Shown: positions 36,575 through 49,489 of the stretch, piece after piece
Position numbering within the stretch: the first letter of the stretch is position 1
How the letters are laid out: the number at the start of each line of letters is the position of its first letter
Source: Impatiens glandulifera
Lineage: Eukaryota > Streptophyta > Magnoliopsida > Ericales > Balsaminaceae
Reading direction: 5' to 3'
Length of the DNA: 64,000 nucleotides
NCBI RefSeq assembly: GCF_907164915.1
Contig: NC_061869.1
Coordinates: forward strand, 43,335,771 to 43,399,770
Made by a program: the position numbers and the translations under genes
Notes under the pieces: model-generated
What the model was told of the DNA's origin: nothing
The model's input: the letters and a program-made list of their open reading frames with translations, nothing else
The model's database searches: none

Positions 36575-37450
36575 AGCATGTCTTCCCTAAACAAGATTCC
36601 AATGTTTTAAAAGGAAGATTATGATGACTAGAAGATCAGAATGCAAGCACATCTGGTAGCACAAGATGATTATATGTGGTATGTCATCACAGATGGTCCT
36701 ATTAAGATACTAAAGGTAAACACAACCAAAAATACAACGGAGGGTGCTCCTGAAATGAAGGAGAAACCCAAATATGAGTGGACTTTTGAAGACAAGAGGA
36801 AGGCCAACCTCGTCAATGTGACCAAAGACATTCTCTACAAAACTTTGGACAAGAACATGTTCAACAAGATCAACTCATGTTCCATTGCCAAAGAGATCTG
36901 GGAGAAGATGACTAAACTTTGTGAAGGCAACAACCAAACAAAAGAAAACAAGCTGATGGTTGCCACACAAAAGTTCGAAAATATCAGAATGTGTCATAGT
37001 AAGACCATGACTGAGTTCGACAAAAGATTCAGCAGCATAGTCATCAAACTTTTAACCCTGGGAAATATATATAGAAACAAAGAAGTTGTTATCAAAGCTA
37101 TGAGAGCTTTGCCTTGAGAATGGGATATCAAAACGATGGCTATGAGGGAATCCAAGGACCTAAACAAGATCGAGTTTGAGATAAACTCAAAGAATGAGGA
37201 GGGACCCGTCCACTTCCATCATGACACAAACATTGGTGACTGCTGAAGTGCCACCTACTCTTACATCTGCCAAGTCGGCTGAACAACTCAACGATGACGC
37301 GATGTCCTTATTTGTCAAGTAGTTTGGTAAATTCATGAGGCAAAATCACTATAACTCTAATTCTAACAGAATAAATTATAAAAATGAGTCCATTTCTAAT
37401 TTAAAATGTTTTAATTATGACAAACCAAGTCACAAAGGGTAATATTGAGA
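36575..37450 (+). pseudogene. Copia-T gag (degenerate)
   Basis: A frame from MSSLNKIPMF at about 36577, with early stops, becomes open at 36641-37117. It shows the UBN2-type pattern IRMQAHLVAQDDYMWYVITD, W.FEDKRKANLVNVTKDIL, LDKNMFNKINSCSIAKEIWE, MTEFDKRFSSIVIKLL, KAMRALP, a stop, then WDIKTMAMRESKDL. A knuckle remnant CFNYDKPSHKG occurs near 37410, the terminal Cys being lost. Downstream of this the whole pol region is missing before the PPT (AAAATGGGGAAATTG) at 37838-37852. It is close in wording to Copia-3 gag at 48339. Confidence 0.83.
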
Positions 37451-37851
37451 TTACAATAATCAAATAGTCAATGAGCATGCTTAAGCACGTATTGAACAAT
37501 TCCCTCGACAATTACAAATAGGAGCTCTCCGCCAAGATCGATACTATCGGAATGAAGATTGCCGAAGTAACGGACTTCCTTAAGCAAATAGGAAATAATC
37601 AATCAGGAGTTGCTGATGTTAAAAAGGGGGAAATAGTGGAGGTGGAAGAGCAGTGAGGGGGAAACCGGGCAGAAAAATGTAGCAAAGAAAATAAACCAGT
37701 TGAAGGCTCAAGCTATAAAGGAGAAAGAATTAAAAATGAGGGATGTCTATATTTTGCTTATTTTTGTCTATATATATATATATATATATATAAATTTATC
37801 TAGTTCCATTCTTTCATAACTTAGTTTTAATATCATCAAAAATGGGGAAAT

Positions 37852-39374
37852 TGTTAGACTAAGTTAATAAAAAAAGAAAATGAGGAAATTGTTAAATTAA
37901 GATTAAAAGGAAATTGTTAATTAAGTTAAATTATGAAAAACGCTTTAATTTATTAAAATGAACTTAGGATAATTAAAATGAACACGCATGGTTTTGACCA
38001 TAGTTTTGATGAATGAATAAAACTAAGTTGAGCAATGTGCTAATGCGCAGATAAAGCTGAAGAAACGCTAGCAGTAGAGTTGCTCCAACAGCTGAGTGCG
38101 CTGGCAGTAGAGATGCGCTAACAACTGAGTAGCCCAACAGCAGAGTTGCGCTAACAACTGAGTAGCCCATAGAAGACTCGCCAGCAGTTAAGTATACTGA
38201 CAGTAAAGATGCGTTAATAGTTGAGTAGCCCAACAATAGAGATGCACTAACAACTGAGTAGCCCAACAGAAGAGTTGTGCTAACAGATGTGTTGCGCTAA
38301 TAGTTGAGTATCCCAACAATAGAGTAGCACTAATAGTTGTGTTGCACTAACAGCTTAGTTACCATCAATAGTGTTGTGCCAACAGCTGAGTTGCCAACAC
38401 TAGTGTTGCGCCAACAGTTGTATTGCGTCAACAATTGAGTTGCCATCAACAGTGTTGCGCCAAAAGATGTGTTGAGCCAACATTTGAGTACACTATTAGT
38501 TGGTAACTCAAGAGAAGAGTTTATCATCAGCAGAGATGATCATTAGTAGAGCACGATATCAGCTGAGTTCCACATCAGCTTAATACGACAAAATTATTCA
38601 ACCATCTCTCTACTCTAAAATAAAAAATAATAAATGAATATTCCATTTGCTTGTGCACTACAATCTCATACTACCACGCACTAACGAATATGTCATTCGC
38701 CTGCGCACTACCCCGTATGCCAAGCATATGAAAAATATACCACTGCCACGTGTCAACAAAATAGATTCGACTGTTGTCATGATTCAAGGATAAAAAGATA
38801 TCAGAGAACAACAGTGATTCTTTTTCTTCGTTTTCGTTCGTGAAATTATCTCCCGTCTATTTGATTACTCTTTATATAGTTTGTTCTTCACAAGTGAATA
38901 CGTTAAGCATACATGTTACAATATACGTTGAGAGATAATCATTTGTATCATTGCATAAACAATTTATTTGCGTAAGTTAAAAAGAACGTTGTTTATTCAA
39001 CAAGATAGTGTGAGAGCTAGGAGTTTAAACGGGCAATTATTAAGACCTGTGATGTGAGTGGGTTTGTGTAAAGGCTATACAAATTAAAGTCTTCTAGTGG
39101 AATCCTTCTGGAAACCGAAGAAGGGTGGCGTATGAGTATTATCTCTGAGCATCCATAAAATCTTGTGTTGTCTCTTTACTGTTTCATTCAGTCTTATATC
39201 TGCCGATTCAAATCCCGCAAATATTTTCCGCACTTGAAACCGTTCAAGAGCTTGCTACGATTTGTCCAAGAATAGAAATATATTTTCAATATCTAACAGG
39301 ATAAAAATTGCATTTTAGTGAAAAATAAAACAACAATATCCAACCTCTTTCTACTGTTGTATTTGATCCTAACA
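37852..39374 (+). repeat. Copia-T 3' LTR
   Basis: TGTTAGACTAAGTTAATAA ... GATCCTAACA, 1523 bp, uninterrupted. It serves as the template for recognising the two insertions in the 5' LTR. Minisatellite at 38060-38500, with units such as GTTGCGCTAACAACTGAGTA and AGCCCAACAGCAGAG, about 40 bp. Confidence 0.9.
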
Positions 39375-41170
39375 TCTGTATTACCCATTATAAACGATAT
39401 TATAATTGATAATTTAAGAGGTTAATGGTCATGTGATTTTTTTACTCTTGTTAAATAGTTTTTCCACGTTAAAGCTCACATCTTTTTCTTTATGTTGTTT
39501 GCTTAGTTGAATAAAAGTTAATAGGTTATAAATAGAACTCTAAAACAATTAGGTTGTAAATATCATTTTCTTTATTAAGTGATAAACTCATTTAAAAATG
39601 AAAATAATACATTAGATAAAAAGATCAATGTTATGTCCATTTAGGAAAATACTTTAAATCACTAAAATAGTGATAGTTTGAACTTCACATTTTTTAATTT
39701 TAAATTTGAATTTTATTTAATAAAATTGATCTAAATTCAAGCAATAAAGCAACCTCACACATATTATATTATTATTGTCAATTTATTTAGAACACTGATT
39801 TCCTATAATACTTTAAAACGGTTCTTACTGGACAAAAAGGTGTGATATAAGAAATTTTCAAGATTTGTGGTTTCTAAACAATAAGAAAAAAAAAATTAGA
39901 GACTATTTATTGGTTATAAATAATTTAGGAACTTATTTATACTTTTTTTCTATGATTGAACTTCCCAACAATTCATTAGTCTATATCAGGAATGCGTCCA
40001 ATCTCTCTGACTTTCTAACATCATACGACTTTTTTTTATGAATTTTCTTTGTCAACAAATTAGTCGAATTAGCTTTGTTTAATGAATACCCTAAGCCGAC
40101 TTGAGTTAATTTAATGTGAAATTATTTTACTCAGTATTTTAGATTTTATTCAATTTTAAAAAAAAAAATTATCTCTATCATTTTATTTTCATTATAAACA
40201 TACTCATTTATAAATTATAATATTTTTATTACATTAATTAAGCTAATTAAAAATCTAAGAAAATGTTTTTTATTTAACAATAATTTTAAACAATATTTAA
40301 AAAAACTAAGAGCTTGTTCGAATTGGGGTTATTTTAATAACTTTGAGAGATAAAAAATGATTGTTGATAATTTTGAAAAAATTATAATTATTTTTAGAAA
40401 AAGAAATTCAAATAATATTAATCTATATAAAATAAAATAAATTAATAATTTAAAATAAATTTTATTTTATTATATTAGTTAAAGTGATATGATTGATAAG
40501 ATTATAGTGAAATTATGTTTAATTTTGTTTGAGTTATTAAAATAATTCAAACTGAACCACGCCTAGAATCAAACAAGCTCCTCATGTAATTTTTAGGTTG
40601 ATAAATCCAATATTATTTTGTTTAAAAGTTGAATTATTTAATTTATTTATTAAAATATTCTTTATTTTTTTTATTAATATCAATTTAAATAATATATATT
40701 ATAATTATTCAATTAATTAAAATTTTAATCTCAATTAATATTGTTTACTTTCATAAACTTAATAAGAATCTCAAATAACCCAACTAAAGTCTTAAGACTT
40801 GTTCGATATTTTATATTTGATTTGGTTTAAAGTTAATTTTAAAATAAATATTATTTAATAAAAAAATAAGTTATTTGAGTTTTATTTTATATTTAAATTT
40901 TAAATTTTATAAATATAAAATAAAATATTTTAATATTTAATGGCCCTGAGCTAGGATTTAAATTTATCCAAATTGATGAAAAAAATAGTGGAGTTAATTT
41001 TGCATGTAAATTTATACACTTAATTTTTCTTAACACTCTTAAATGGTATGTTAACCAGGTTTTCTCTAGAACTATTAGGCCTAACAATATTTATAAAAGT
41101 TATTATTATTAAAACTTAACATTTCAACCATCAATGAACCATTAAAAAAAATTAATATATTTTATAATAT
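39375..41170. repeat. Segmental duplication, block A piece 5
   Basis: Collinear with 62387-64000. Shared runs include GTTATAAATAGAACTCTAAAA (with changes), AAAACGGTTCTTACTGGACA, GAACTTATTTATACTTTTTT and AAAACTTAACATTTCAACCA. The match is still running at the right window edge. No gene is visible apart from an AT-rich open frame on the minus strand at 40893-41087, which I do not support. Confidence 0.88.
40312..40577. mobile_element. Possible hAT-like MITE
   Basis: GAGCTTGTTCGAATTGGGGT at the left and its imperfect inverse CTAGAATCAAACAAGCTC at the right enclose about 265 bp. The inner arms (TTATTTTAATAA near the left end, TTATTAAAATAA near the right) are also mirrored. Block B (63415-63440) lacks it. 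No clear target duplication could be fixed. Confidence 0.5.
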
Positions 41171-41512
41171 AAATTATTAACTATAAATAATTAGTTAATA
41201 TATTTAAATTTATAAAATAAATAATTTAATATAAAATATTGAAATATATTAATTATTTATACTTTTTAATAAATTTATATATTATTTTAAGTTGTTTTTT
41301 AAATATATAACATTTTAAAACTTCTCAAGAAATAACTAAATTTTTATTTTATTTTAATTTTATGTTTTATATTATGATTAATGTTTGTTTAAAAATATAT
41401 TATTGTTTTAAACACTATTTATTTTATAAATAGTATTTATATGTAGACAGACTTATTTAAAAGTTAAAAATATTTTTGAATATTTAATGATTTATGGTTG
41501 TAATGGTAAACA

Positions 41513-44500
41513 TTAAAATTTGATCAATCCTATCTTGTAAAAAAAATTAATTTTAAATTTTAAATTTATACTAACCCAAATAAGGAATTAAAATTAAATT
41601 AAGAGTTAATTATTGTGATAATTAAATTCTAATTAGGAAAATTATTTAAAAAATTAATACATTTGAGGTTAAAATATTTTATTTATTTTACCCAAATTAA
41701 ACATAAGAAAGGGTTAAAATTATTTAATTAGAATTTAATCATAATTATGTAAATACCCCCAAAATTCCCAAAAATACAAAAAAAAATTGATCATAATTTT
41801 TATCATAATTTTGGAAATATATTATGTGGAATTTTTGGTGTAGACAAATGCAAAAATAGATTTCAAATAACTCTTTTATAAAAATAAATAAATCTGATAA
41901 TTCAGTGTAGCAGGAATTATGTTTAATTTTTTGCACCAGCATCTCTAGCCATAAGATGAGCACTGAAGCATCATCCAATGCTCAGGAGCGCGCCACACAG
42001 TCGTTGTAATGGTGCAAACGCGCGCCCGCTCACACCGGATCAACAAGCGGGATCAGCTAACACCGTCAGCCTAATCGCTGACGGACTAGACGAGACGCCA
42101 CAAAACGACGTCGTCATCTACTTCGCCATGCCAAGACGCTCGTCGGAATCGCGACGCCCGCTGGCGCGTTTCTTCCAAAAGGAGTTCCTTCGATAATGCA
42201 CTTTTTCCTCTGATTTCTTCGCTTATGTGTTCGTCTTATCTTTATTTTCAATAGCCCTATACCTAGGTTAGACACCTCAACCTAGAACTAGGCTGCCACG
42301 AAATGAATACGAATTAGGGATAAGAATGAAGATCGTCCAATTCGACTTGAATTCTATTTCTTCGACCAACCAAAAACGACTATAATAATTCCCTATAGGT
42401 TTCTATACCAAATCATCAATCAATCACTACTTAATGCACTACAAATCGAAGTTTGAAGAATCTGGCCAAGAACAGTTTTGTGAAAACTTACTCCGACCAC
42501 CACAACTCTGATCCATGCTTCTAGATAGCCTCCACCATATTCAAGTAGTGTTCTTCAGCTGTTGGTATGAATCCAGAAGTTTTGTATTTCAATTTGTGAT
42601 TGAAAATTCGAATTTTCTCAAATTTTCAAGTTTGATCGGTTTGGTTTGTTCTAGGGCTAAGTTATGTGATTTTATTGTTTTGAATCATTCATTATATCAT
42701 GTTATCAGATCAAATCAACCTTAATCAAAAATTTTGAAAAATCAGTTTAGAAAACAGGATTTTAAAAATCATGTTCTTGAGCTTTAATCTTGATTTTTTT
42801 TATTCAAATAGCTGCTAAACATGTTGGGATGAATCATGTTTGATCAAACTGTATTTTTAAAATTTTTAAGTTTTGATTTTATCTTCAAAAATATTTTAAA
42901 TGATGTTGTTGTTTTGGTTGTGTTCAACTATATTCATCATTTCGATGCTAATGGAATAAAATTCAGACATTGAAATGATCTAATTTGAAAAATCCCAAAT
43001 TTTGTCCTAAAAATGTTTTTAGAAATTGATCTTTGTAAAGATCCAATAATCGTGATTTATGTTATGGATTTTGTTCTTCATAATCATATGAATTAACATT
43101 GGCTTACATATCATAATTTCATGATCTAAATAAAAAGTTATGGCTTCAGCAATTTTTTCATACCAATTGAAGAACACTCGGTCCTAGGACCAAGTCTTGT
43201 AGGATCGGGACCAAGACCGAGAAACAGGATCGAGAATCTTCGGTCTAGACCGAGACCAAAGACTGGTGTGTTTGAGTTAGGACCGAGATCAAGGACCGGA
43301 GTTCTTGAGCTTTGACCGAGGATGGCGACTAGTGTTCTTGAGGAAGGATCGAGCACCAGGATTGATATCCAAGACCTAAGACCGAGACTTCCGACCGAGT
43401 TTTCTAGCCCAGGACCGAGTTCTATCCTAACCTAGGAACGAGTGCATCTAACCCTAAGACCGAGAACTACATAAACCTAGGACTGAGGACCTAGACCGAT
43501 GAACTTAACCCGGGACCGAGCCTATAATGTCAAGGACTGAGTAATCTGAGTTCGGGATCGAGCCTCCCGAACCCAGGACCGAGCCCTCCACACCCAAGGA
43601 ACCATGCGCCCGAGCCTTGTTCTAGACCACCCTAGTCTAGACCGAACCCGTTTAATCCCAGATCCACAAAACCAAACCCAGACCCTAGGACTTGGGTTAG
43701 GCCTGTTTGGTTCTATTTTACAAAATCTAAAATTATTTTTGTAATTTTAGAACCCATTTTCAAATAATCTCGAAAGTTTAAAAAAGATATTTTAAATATT
43801 TTCGGAATATTTCCTAAACCAATATTTTAGCTAAGGCTCTGTTTGGAATTTATTTTTAAATTCTAACACTTTTCTGATATTTTCATGGTTTTACTCAGTA
43901 ATATATCAATGCAATCGAATGTACGCCCTTTAAATAATTTTGTATAATTATTTACGCAATCTAAACCTATCATTGTTTAGGACCCCTAGATTATTAATTA
44001 AAGAAAATAAATATTATAAATAAATTTTAACTAGCCCAACTTTTTTTTATTTTAAAAAATTTAAAACCATCTTTTGACAGGCGTGGAGGACATACCGCGA
44101 AAGTCTTTTCCCGAGCGTAACCAAAGTCACGAATCCCTTACAGAAATTCTAGTATAAATACGTTTATACACATATCAGTTTATTGATTTTTATAAAATCA
44201 TTTGGCGACTCTGAATTTTAAATAAATAATCTTTTAAATTAATTATGTTTGATTAATTTAAACCGGGTTTTGATCAAATTATTATTTGGTCCCCAGATTA
44301 TTAAAATTCGGACAAAACTAATTATTTTGACATAATTAATTCGAAAAGCTCTCAAGCATCATTTTTAAAAAAATTTAAAATAATGTTTTCTTTTAAAAAA
44401 ATCCTAGCACGCAAATCAAGGTTGAAATGCATCGAACTTCGAGCCTCTCCGTGATATATTCCCACGTATTGCCACATGTCTTCCACATGTGATGAGCTAC

Positions 44501-44528
44501 GGAGGGGAGCCGATTCCTGGGGGTTACA
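41513..44528 (+). mobile_element. Tat/Ogre-like LTR (with internal remains to 47100)
   Basis: About 3.0 kb of largely noncoding DNA. It is matched in reverse orientation by 58084-61164 (for example the CAAGAACAGTTT segment near 42470 versus AAACTGTTCTTGGCCAGAAT at 60215). Its end GGGGGTTACA at 44528 is followed by a PBS-like stretch. It holds a GC-rich island (41970-42190, with AACGACGTCGTC) and a degenerate minisatellite. The long LTR, PBS type and gag relics downstream suggest the Tat/Ogre branch of Gypsy. The left boundary is approximate. Confidence 0.7.
43170..43620. repeat. Degenerate ACCGAG minisatellite in the LTR
   Basis: More than 15 copies of GGACCGAG or close variants at irregular 15-30 base spacing, often with an adjoining CCTAGGA. 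The inverted solo LTR has the matching CTCGGTCCTAGG array at about 58940-59410. Open frames here reflect the repeat. Confidence 0.8.
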
Positions 44529-44530
44529 AC

Positions 44531-44552
44531 TTTCTTGGTGACTTTGTTGGTG
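44531..44552 (+). promoter_or_regulatory. PBS-like site of the Tat/Ogre-like element
   Basis: TCTTGGTGACTTTGTTGGTG follows the LTR end by a few bases. It resembles a decayed TTGGCGACTCTGCTGGGG sequence found after the 5' LTR of many Tat/Ogre elements. Another TTTGGCGACTCTG lies inside the LTR at 44202. Confidence 0.55.
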
Positions 44553-44849
44553 ATATTAAACTTTATTTTAAATAAAATAAATTAAGCTCTAGCTATATAA
44601 ATTTTTATTTATAACATTTAAAGAACCTTCACAATAGTTCACCTTATAGGGTTCATCACCCTAAAAGGTGCCTAGTTCACCTTAGCACTCAAAATTTGGT
44701 TATTGTACCCAATCGTTGTTTGACATGCCCAAACAATAGAGTCTCGACAAAGTCAAACATGTACGTGCTTATTTATTATACATGCATACATCTAATATAT
44801 ATAATAAACATCTATAAGTTTAATTTCTTTTAACAATCAAACGACATGT

Positions 44850-45700
44850 TTGTCAAGTTGATTATACATCGCATAATGTCTCTTCTAGAGAACGACAATA
44901 TGTTCATCTAAAGCCATTATTTCCACGAGAGGGAATGATACTATCGAGCTTACAGTCTCAGTACTACTCTCAAATACACCCACTTCAGAATTCATCATAA
45001 CTTCATGATGGATATGCAACAAAAATAGGACCTGGTACACATGGCCTTCATGTTAGGAGATCGCCAGATCTGTTCGACCACTGAAGAGTTTAAGGCCATT
45101 ATGATGATCGATAATAAGAACATCATAAGACTTAAACACTAAATGGAATCCATGCTCCTCCGATGTCTACTCAACAAAGAATTCGGGTATACGAAGACCA
45201 CAACGAATAAGATTCAGGAAATAACCTACTTCAATTTCCCATGATGGGTCAACCTAGCCACTTAGACCAGAGAAACCCTACTGAATTTCACTACCTTCCT
45301 ACTGAATTTCACTACCTTCCTACTAAACATAAAGATCATTTTCTCACTTCCTCATTTGCGGTAATTGTGACCTCTCGAGAGAATCGATGACTATTGCACT
45401 ACTAGGACTAGTACATCTGAGAATTCAAAATTGGCTTATGCGTTTGAAATGACTTAACTACTACAATACTCATGACCTGTTCAGGGAATTCAGCCATAGC
45501 CATATTGAAGTTATTGTCGCAAAGGATAGACCAATAAACCAATGGATCATTGCGGAATACCTCGGAATATGGCACAATGCTTTTTAGATGAATGTCCAGC
45601 CAAAACAAAGGAAATATATGGAACTCTTTTACAACCAGTATGAGAGATCCTAGAGAGATAAAGAAGAAAATGATGCTCATATTGAAGCAGACTATGTCTG
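44850..45700 (+). pseudogene. Relic of an ORF upstream of gag
   Basis: Frames with many stops; the clearest stretch reads FMLGDRQICSTTEEFKAIMM (45050-45110). Tat/Ogre elements carry an extra ORF between the 5' LTR and gag, and position and wording are compatible with it. A 21-base direct duplication (TGAATTTCACTACCTTCCTAC) stands at about 45281-45322. I would not assign a function. Confidence 0.45.
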
Positions 45701-45989
45701 GACTTAGAAGTTTCTACTTCTCGTCAAAAACTTTTCCCCTTTAGACTCTTTTGTAAAATGATAATAAAAGAGTCTTTATGTAACAAATGTTGTAAGTATG
45801 TTTGTATACAAATCTATGTTTGATTATTTAATCAAATCACCTCTCTAGTTTTCCTTTCAGCGCTTTTGTATTTATATTTTATTACATTTACAACATCTTT
45901 ATCTCTCTCTCTTCATAATCACTGTTTTCCAATCACTTTGAACAAGTACGGTCCCACGAAGAAAAGATCCAAGAACTAGACGTTTTGTG

Positions 45990-47085
45990 TGTAAAGAAAT
46001 GGCCGAAGGAACTCTGAAAATCGATAAGGATATAGTATCTCCAACTGAGTTTGTTGAAGTAAAGGATACTCTTCAGCAAGTAATGGACCAATTGACACTG
46101 TTAACAATCTTGATGACTAAGTCTGCTATCCCTGTTTAGGAGCAGCCATCCTCGTCTAGACAACCACAACAATCTATACCTATTGCTGCTCCGATTAAGA
46201 TTAACCTTCAAACGCGTCGTAATGTGGAAGAAACATCTCTATGAGGAGCCTCCTGAAGATGATAATAGGTCAGTAAAAACTACGTTAAAAGCTGTGTATA
46301 ATCCCAACGCCCAAGAAGGGGAAAACCCTACGATCGTTACTCCTACAGAATACGAGTTCCAAATGGCTTAGTTAAACGCTAACCAAGCCAAGTTCCAAGA
46401 TCAACTCAGTCAGTTGACCAAGAGTAGCATTGATGAACACCATGATTGAAAAAATGTCATGAAAACTGTTGAACGAGCAATCATACATTTGGTATAAAAT
46501 TGTCTTTTCTTTCTAAGTACTTAGGCAAGAGTGACCCTACAGCCTTCTTCTAGATATACACAATGGCTATGACATATTTATACTTGGAAGAATCAACGGT
46601 CATTCATATATTTTCTCAATATCTAGATGGTGCAGCTTTACATTGGTATCACCAAAATAAGATAGTTTATCTTTAAACTATTGATGAACTCGTATAAGCC
46701 ATTATAGTACGGTTCAGTATGCCTCTCAACTTAGAACGACCCGAGAAGAAGCTCAAGAACGTTAAACAAGGCTAAAACAAGAAATTTGCGATTTATATCG
46801 AAAGGTGGAAGGATGTTGCTGAAGAAATCGATTCTTTACCTAGAAAATAAAGACAAACAACATGATTTGGATAATATCAATGGTCGATATTCTATTGGAT
46901 TCCCGGCAAAACTTTCCAAAACATGTAGAAGCTTCTCAAGACGAGTAATAATCTCGATGAAGCCTTTGATAAGGAAATAAAAGAGGATCAAACCATAAAG
47001 ACTTATATTACCCTCCTCGACTTCAGAGGAAGGACAAAGCTGAAGTCCAACAGGTCACGGCTGCTTGGATCTCTCTAATCGGAGG
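45990..47085 (+). pseudogene. Tat/Ogre-like gag relic
   Basis: Starts about 45999 with MAEGTLKIDKD and runs, with several stops and frame changes, into a recognisable gag core: AMTYLYLEESTVIHIF, SQYLDGAALHWYHQNK, TIDELV.AIIVRFSMP, then a KNVKQG segment and KFAIYIERWKDVAEEIDSLP (46500-46860). This is the W...L...F pattern of Gypsy gag capsid. It is cut off at about 47085, and no pol follows. Confidence 0.7.
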
Positions 47086-47224
47086 TTGAAGACGACTATG
47101 GCGGTTGGAGAAATAGATGATTTCTCACTCTCTCCTTCTAACCCTAGGATCTCATTATCCAACTTAACTTAAGCCTAAAAGTCTAGCTTAAATAGGTGAC
47201 CCTAGAGGTACTTATAAAATTGTT

Positions 47225-48288
47225 TGTTAGATTAAGGTCTTAATTGATTTAGGATAATTAACATACTTGATTTTCATGATTGATGATTGATGAAATGGTT
47301 TTGATAATGAATGAATAAAACTAAGTATATATATAATTGTTAGTCATATCAATCATATAAATATATACTTAAATATCAACATCTTAAGTGGTGTAGTGGT
47401 AAGTACTATCGCCTGTCACGCGGGTGACTCAGGTTCGAAGCGCAAGGAGACGGGTGAATTTTATTATTTCAGGGGAAGCACGAGCAGACGGGTGCGTGAC
47501 CAGACAGCCGTCTAAGTAGAGATGCACTAGTAAGCGTCTTAAGTAGATGAGCGTTTAGATAGCTGGTAGTAAAGTTCTCTAGACGTCACTTACACCATAA
47601 TTCAAATTTTCTGCATTGTACTACCACGATCTCAAGAATATATTTCTGTTGTACTATCCAGTACATCCAACGAAAAGAGAACATGTTTCCATAAAGAAGA
47701 TTTGACCGTTGCTACAATTCAGTATAAGAAGCAAATAGTTGAAGCTCTCTTGGAATCACAAGATTTCCAAACTCTTGAATTCTTGAATCAACTTACTCTT
47801 TCTAGCTATTTTATTCTCGAGTATATTTTGTAATTCATTACGTAAATCTGAGAGTTAAATTACTAAACTACCTGATAGTCATTAACAGTGTATTGTAAGT
47901 TGAACAGAGGGTGTTCTGTTCAACAGTGTGTGTGCTAGGAGTTCAGAACAGGCGGTCAATTAAGTCCTTGGTTTTTGTAGGCGTTATATAAATCAAAGTC
48001 TTTTAGTGAATATCCTTCCTGTTGAGGAAGAAGGGGTGACGTAAAAGTTTTATCTCAGAACATCCATAAAACTTATTTTGTTATTTACTTTCCGTCCATC
48101 GCATTTTTTTTATCTGACGCTTCAAATCCAGCTAGTTGTTCTGCACTTGAATACGTTCAAGGGCTCGCAAAGATTTGTGAACAGTAGAAATATGTTTTAA
48201 CTTCTAACAGAGTTAAAATCGAATTGAAAGTCATAAGTTGTTAACTGTATTCAGACCCTCGTCTCTATTGTTAACATTGATCCTAACA
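47225..48288 (+). repeat. Copia-3 5' LTR
   Basis: 1064 bp. Carries the tRNA-Asp-like segment near 47390-47460, the CTGTTCAACAGTGTGTGTGC block (47927) and GAAGAAGGGGTGACGTAAAAG (about 48029). It is longer than the 3' LTR mainly because of extra sequence in 47460-47700. Confidence 0.9.
47390..47457 (+). other. tRNA-Asp(GTC)-like sequence in the 5' LTR
   Basis: GTGTAGTGGTAAGTACTATC, then GCCTGTCACGCGGGTGAC and a CAGGTTCGA B box follow the D arm, anticodon arm (GTC in loop) and T arm of plant tRNA-Asp. The acceptor stem is not complementary and the T stem is disrupted, so it is a relic and not a working tRNA. Confidence 0.75.
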
Positions 48289-48338
48289 ATTGGTATTAGT
48301 GCCCTGTTTTCTATTCTCAAGCATCAATCATCATAATA

Positions 48339-49211
48339 ATGTCTACCATTATCAACAGAATACTAATGTTCTCCAGGGAAAACTACGATAATTGGAAGCT
48401 GAGAATGCAAACGCATTTGGCAGCTCTCGATGAAATCATATGGTATGTTATCACTGATGGTCCAATAAATATTGAGAAACCAAGTTGCGAATGGACGACT
48501 GAAGATAAGAAGAAGAAGAACCTGGACAATGTTTCCAAAGATATTATATACAAGACGTTGGACGATAACATGTTCAATAAGATCAAGTCTTGCTCCTCTG
48601 CTAAAGAAAATTGGGAGAAGTTGATCCAATTTTGTGAGGGCAAAAAGTAGACAAAAGAAAACAAGTTGATGGTTGTCACACGGAAGTTTGATAGTGAATC
48701 AGAGTACAGCTCATCCTCAAGCGACGATGAGAAAGATATCGTCAAATGTTTCATGTCTGATGATACCGAGGTATTTGACTTCTCCTCTTAAGAATTCTCA
48801 AGAGATTAGTTAACTATTGCACTCAATGACATGGTCATTGAGTACAAGAAATTGTCAGACTCTTTTAATTAACTAAATTTGAAAAACAACTCTGAAAGCT
48901 CTTCTTCATCTCAAAATAATGATTCTGAAGTTTTTGAAAACAAAATAAATGAGCTCTCAGCTGAGAATGAGAAGCTCAAAGAAACAATTCAAATTCTTTC
49001 TGCTGAATATGAAAGATTTAACTATGTGGTTAGTTCTTGGACAAAATTTGGGAATGCTCTCAAGCAGCTGCTTAAGCAGCAAAGGCCCGCCGGACACAAG
49101 TCCGGTTTGGGATATGCTGAGAGCAATCCAGTTGAATCTAGTAAAAATTTAAATCCTTTGAAAGGCAAGCTTAATCTCATAAGCTTTGACAAGGAAAGTT
49201 TTAACGGATAT
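48339..49211 (+). pseudogene. Copia-3 gag (degenerate, shortened)
   Basis: Starts MSTIINRILMFSRENYDNWK at 48339. The N-terminal UBN2-type part continues with RMQTHLAALDEIIWYVITD, W.TEDKKKKNLDNVSKDIIYK and NMFNKIKSCSSAKENWEKL, to a stop at 48648. It then jumps over most of the middle of gag to an acidic serine-rich segment and a leucine/charged stretch NEKLKETIQILSAEYERFNY (48879-49211), probably coiled coil. The latter closely parallels Copia-1 gag at 10590-10680. Stops at about 48649, 48790, 48808 and 48868. Confidence 0.83.
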
Positions 49212-49489
49212 TAGAATTAATCACAGCTGTGATGATTTGACTTTAAAAGATGAAACTAAATATGTTAAGCCAACGTCAAGATGGCTGAAATCCAAGAAAA
49301 GGGCAGCCAGCTCGCCCGACAAGCAAAAACTTGACAGAAAGTCAAGAGGTTTTTTTTATCAAAAATCATTTATTATAAAGTGAAGGGATCATCAGCTAGC
49401 AAAAAGATTTATGCCAAGCTTAAAACACACACAGAATGAGAGATCCATAAGAATAATTTGAGTATGGATCCCCAATGGACTAATCCATC

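Larger units (their letters stand above)
25871..39374 (+). mobile_element. Copia-T: minisatellite-LTR Copia element hosting two nested elements
   Basis: The outer element runs from TGTTAGATTAAG at 25871 to GATCCTAACA at 39374, flanked by TCTAT and TCTGT (a 5-bp duplication with one change). Block B has the unoccupied site. Its 5' LTR is in three pieces: 25871-26012, 33107-33123 and 35187-36523. Between them sit a Gypsy (26013-33106) and a solo LTR (33124-35186). The internal region 36524-37851 keeps only the PBS, gag and a knuckle remnant. Protease, IN, RT and RH are deleted, so it is non-autonomous. Confidence 0.88.

Noticed and set aside
41978..42196. 72-residue frame in a GC-rich island
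   Set aside because: Part of the Ogre-like LTR. The inverted copy at 60430-60660 does not keep the frame.
45408..45680. 90-residue minus-strand frame
   Set aside because: Antisense to the decayed ORF upstream of the Ogre-like gag. No family resemblance.
47390..47457. Functional tRNA-Asp gene
   Set aside because: No pairing acceptor stem, disrupted T stem, and a second decayed copy in the partner LTR. It is part of the retrotransposon.
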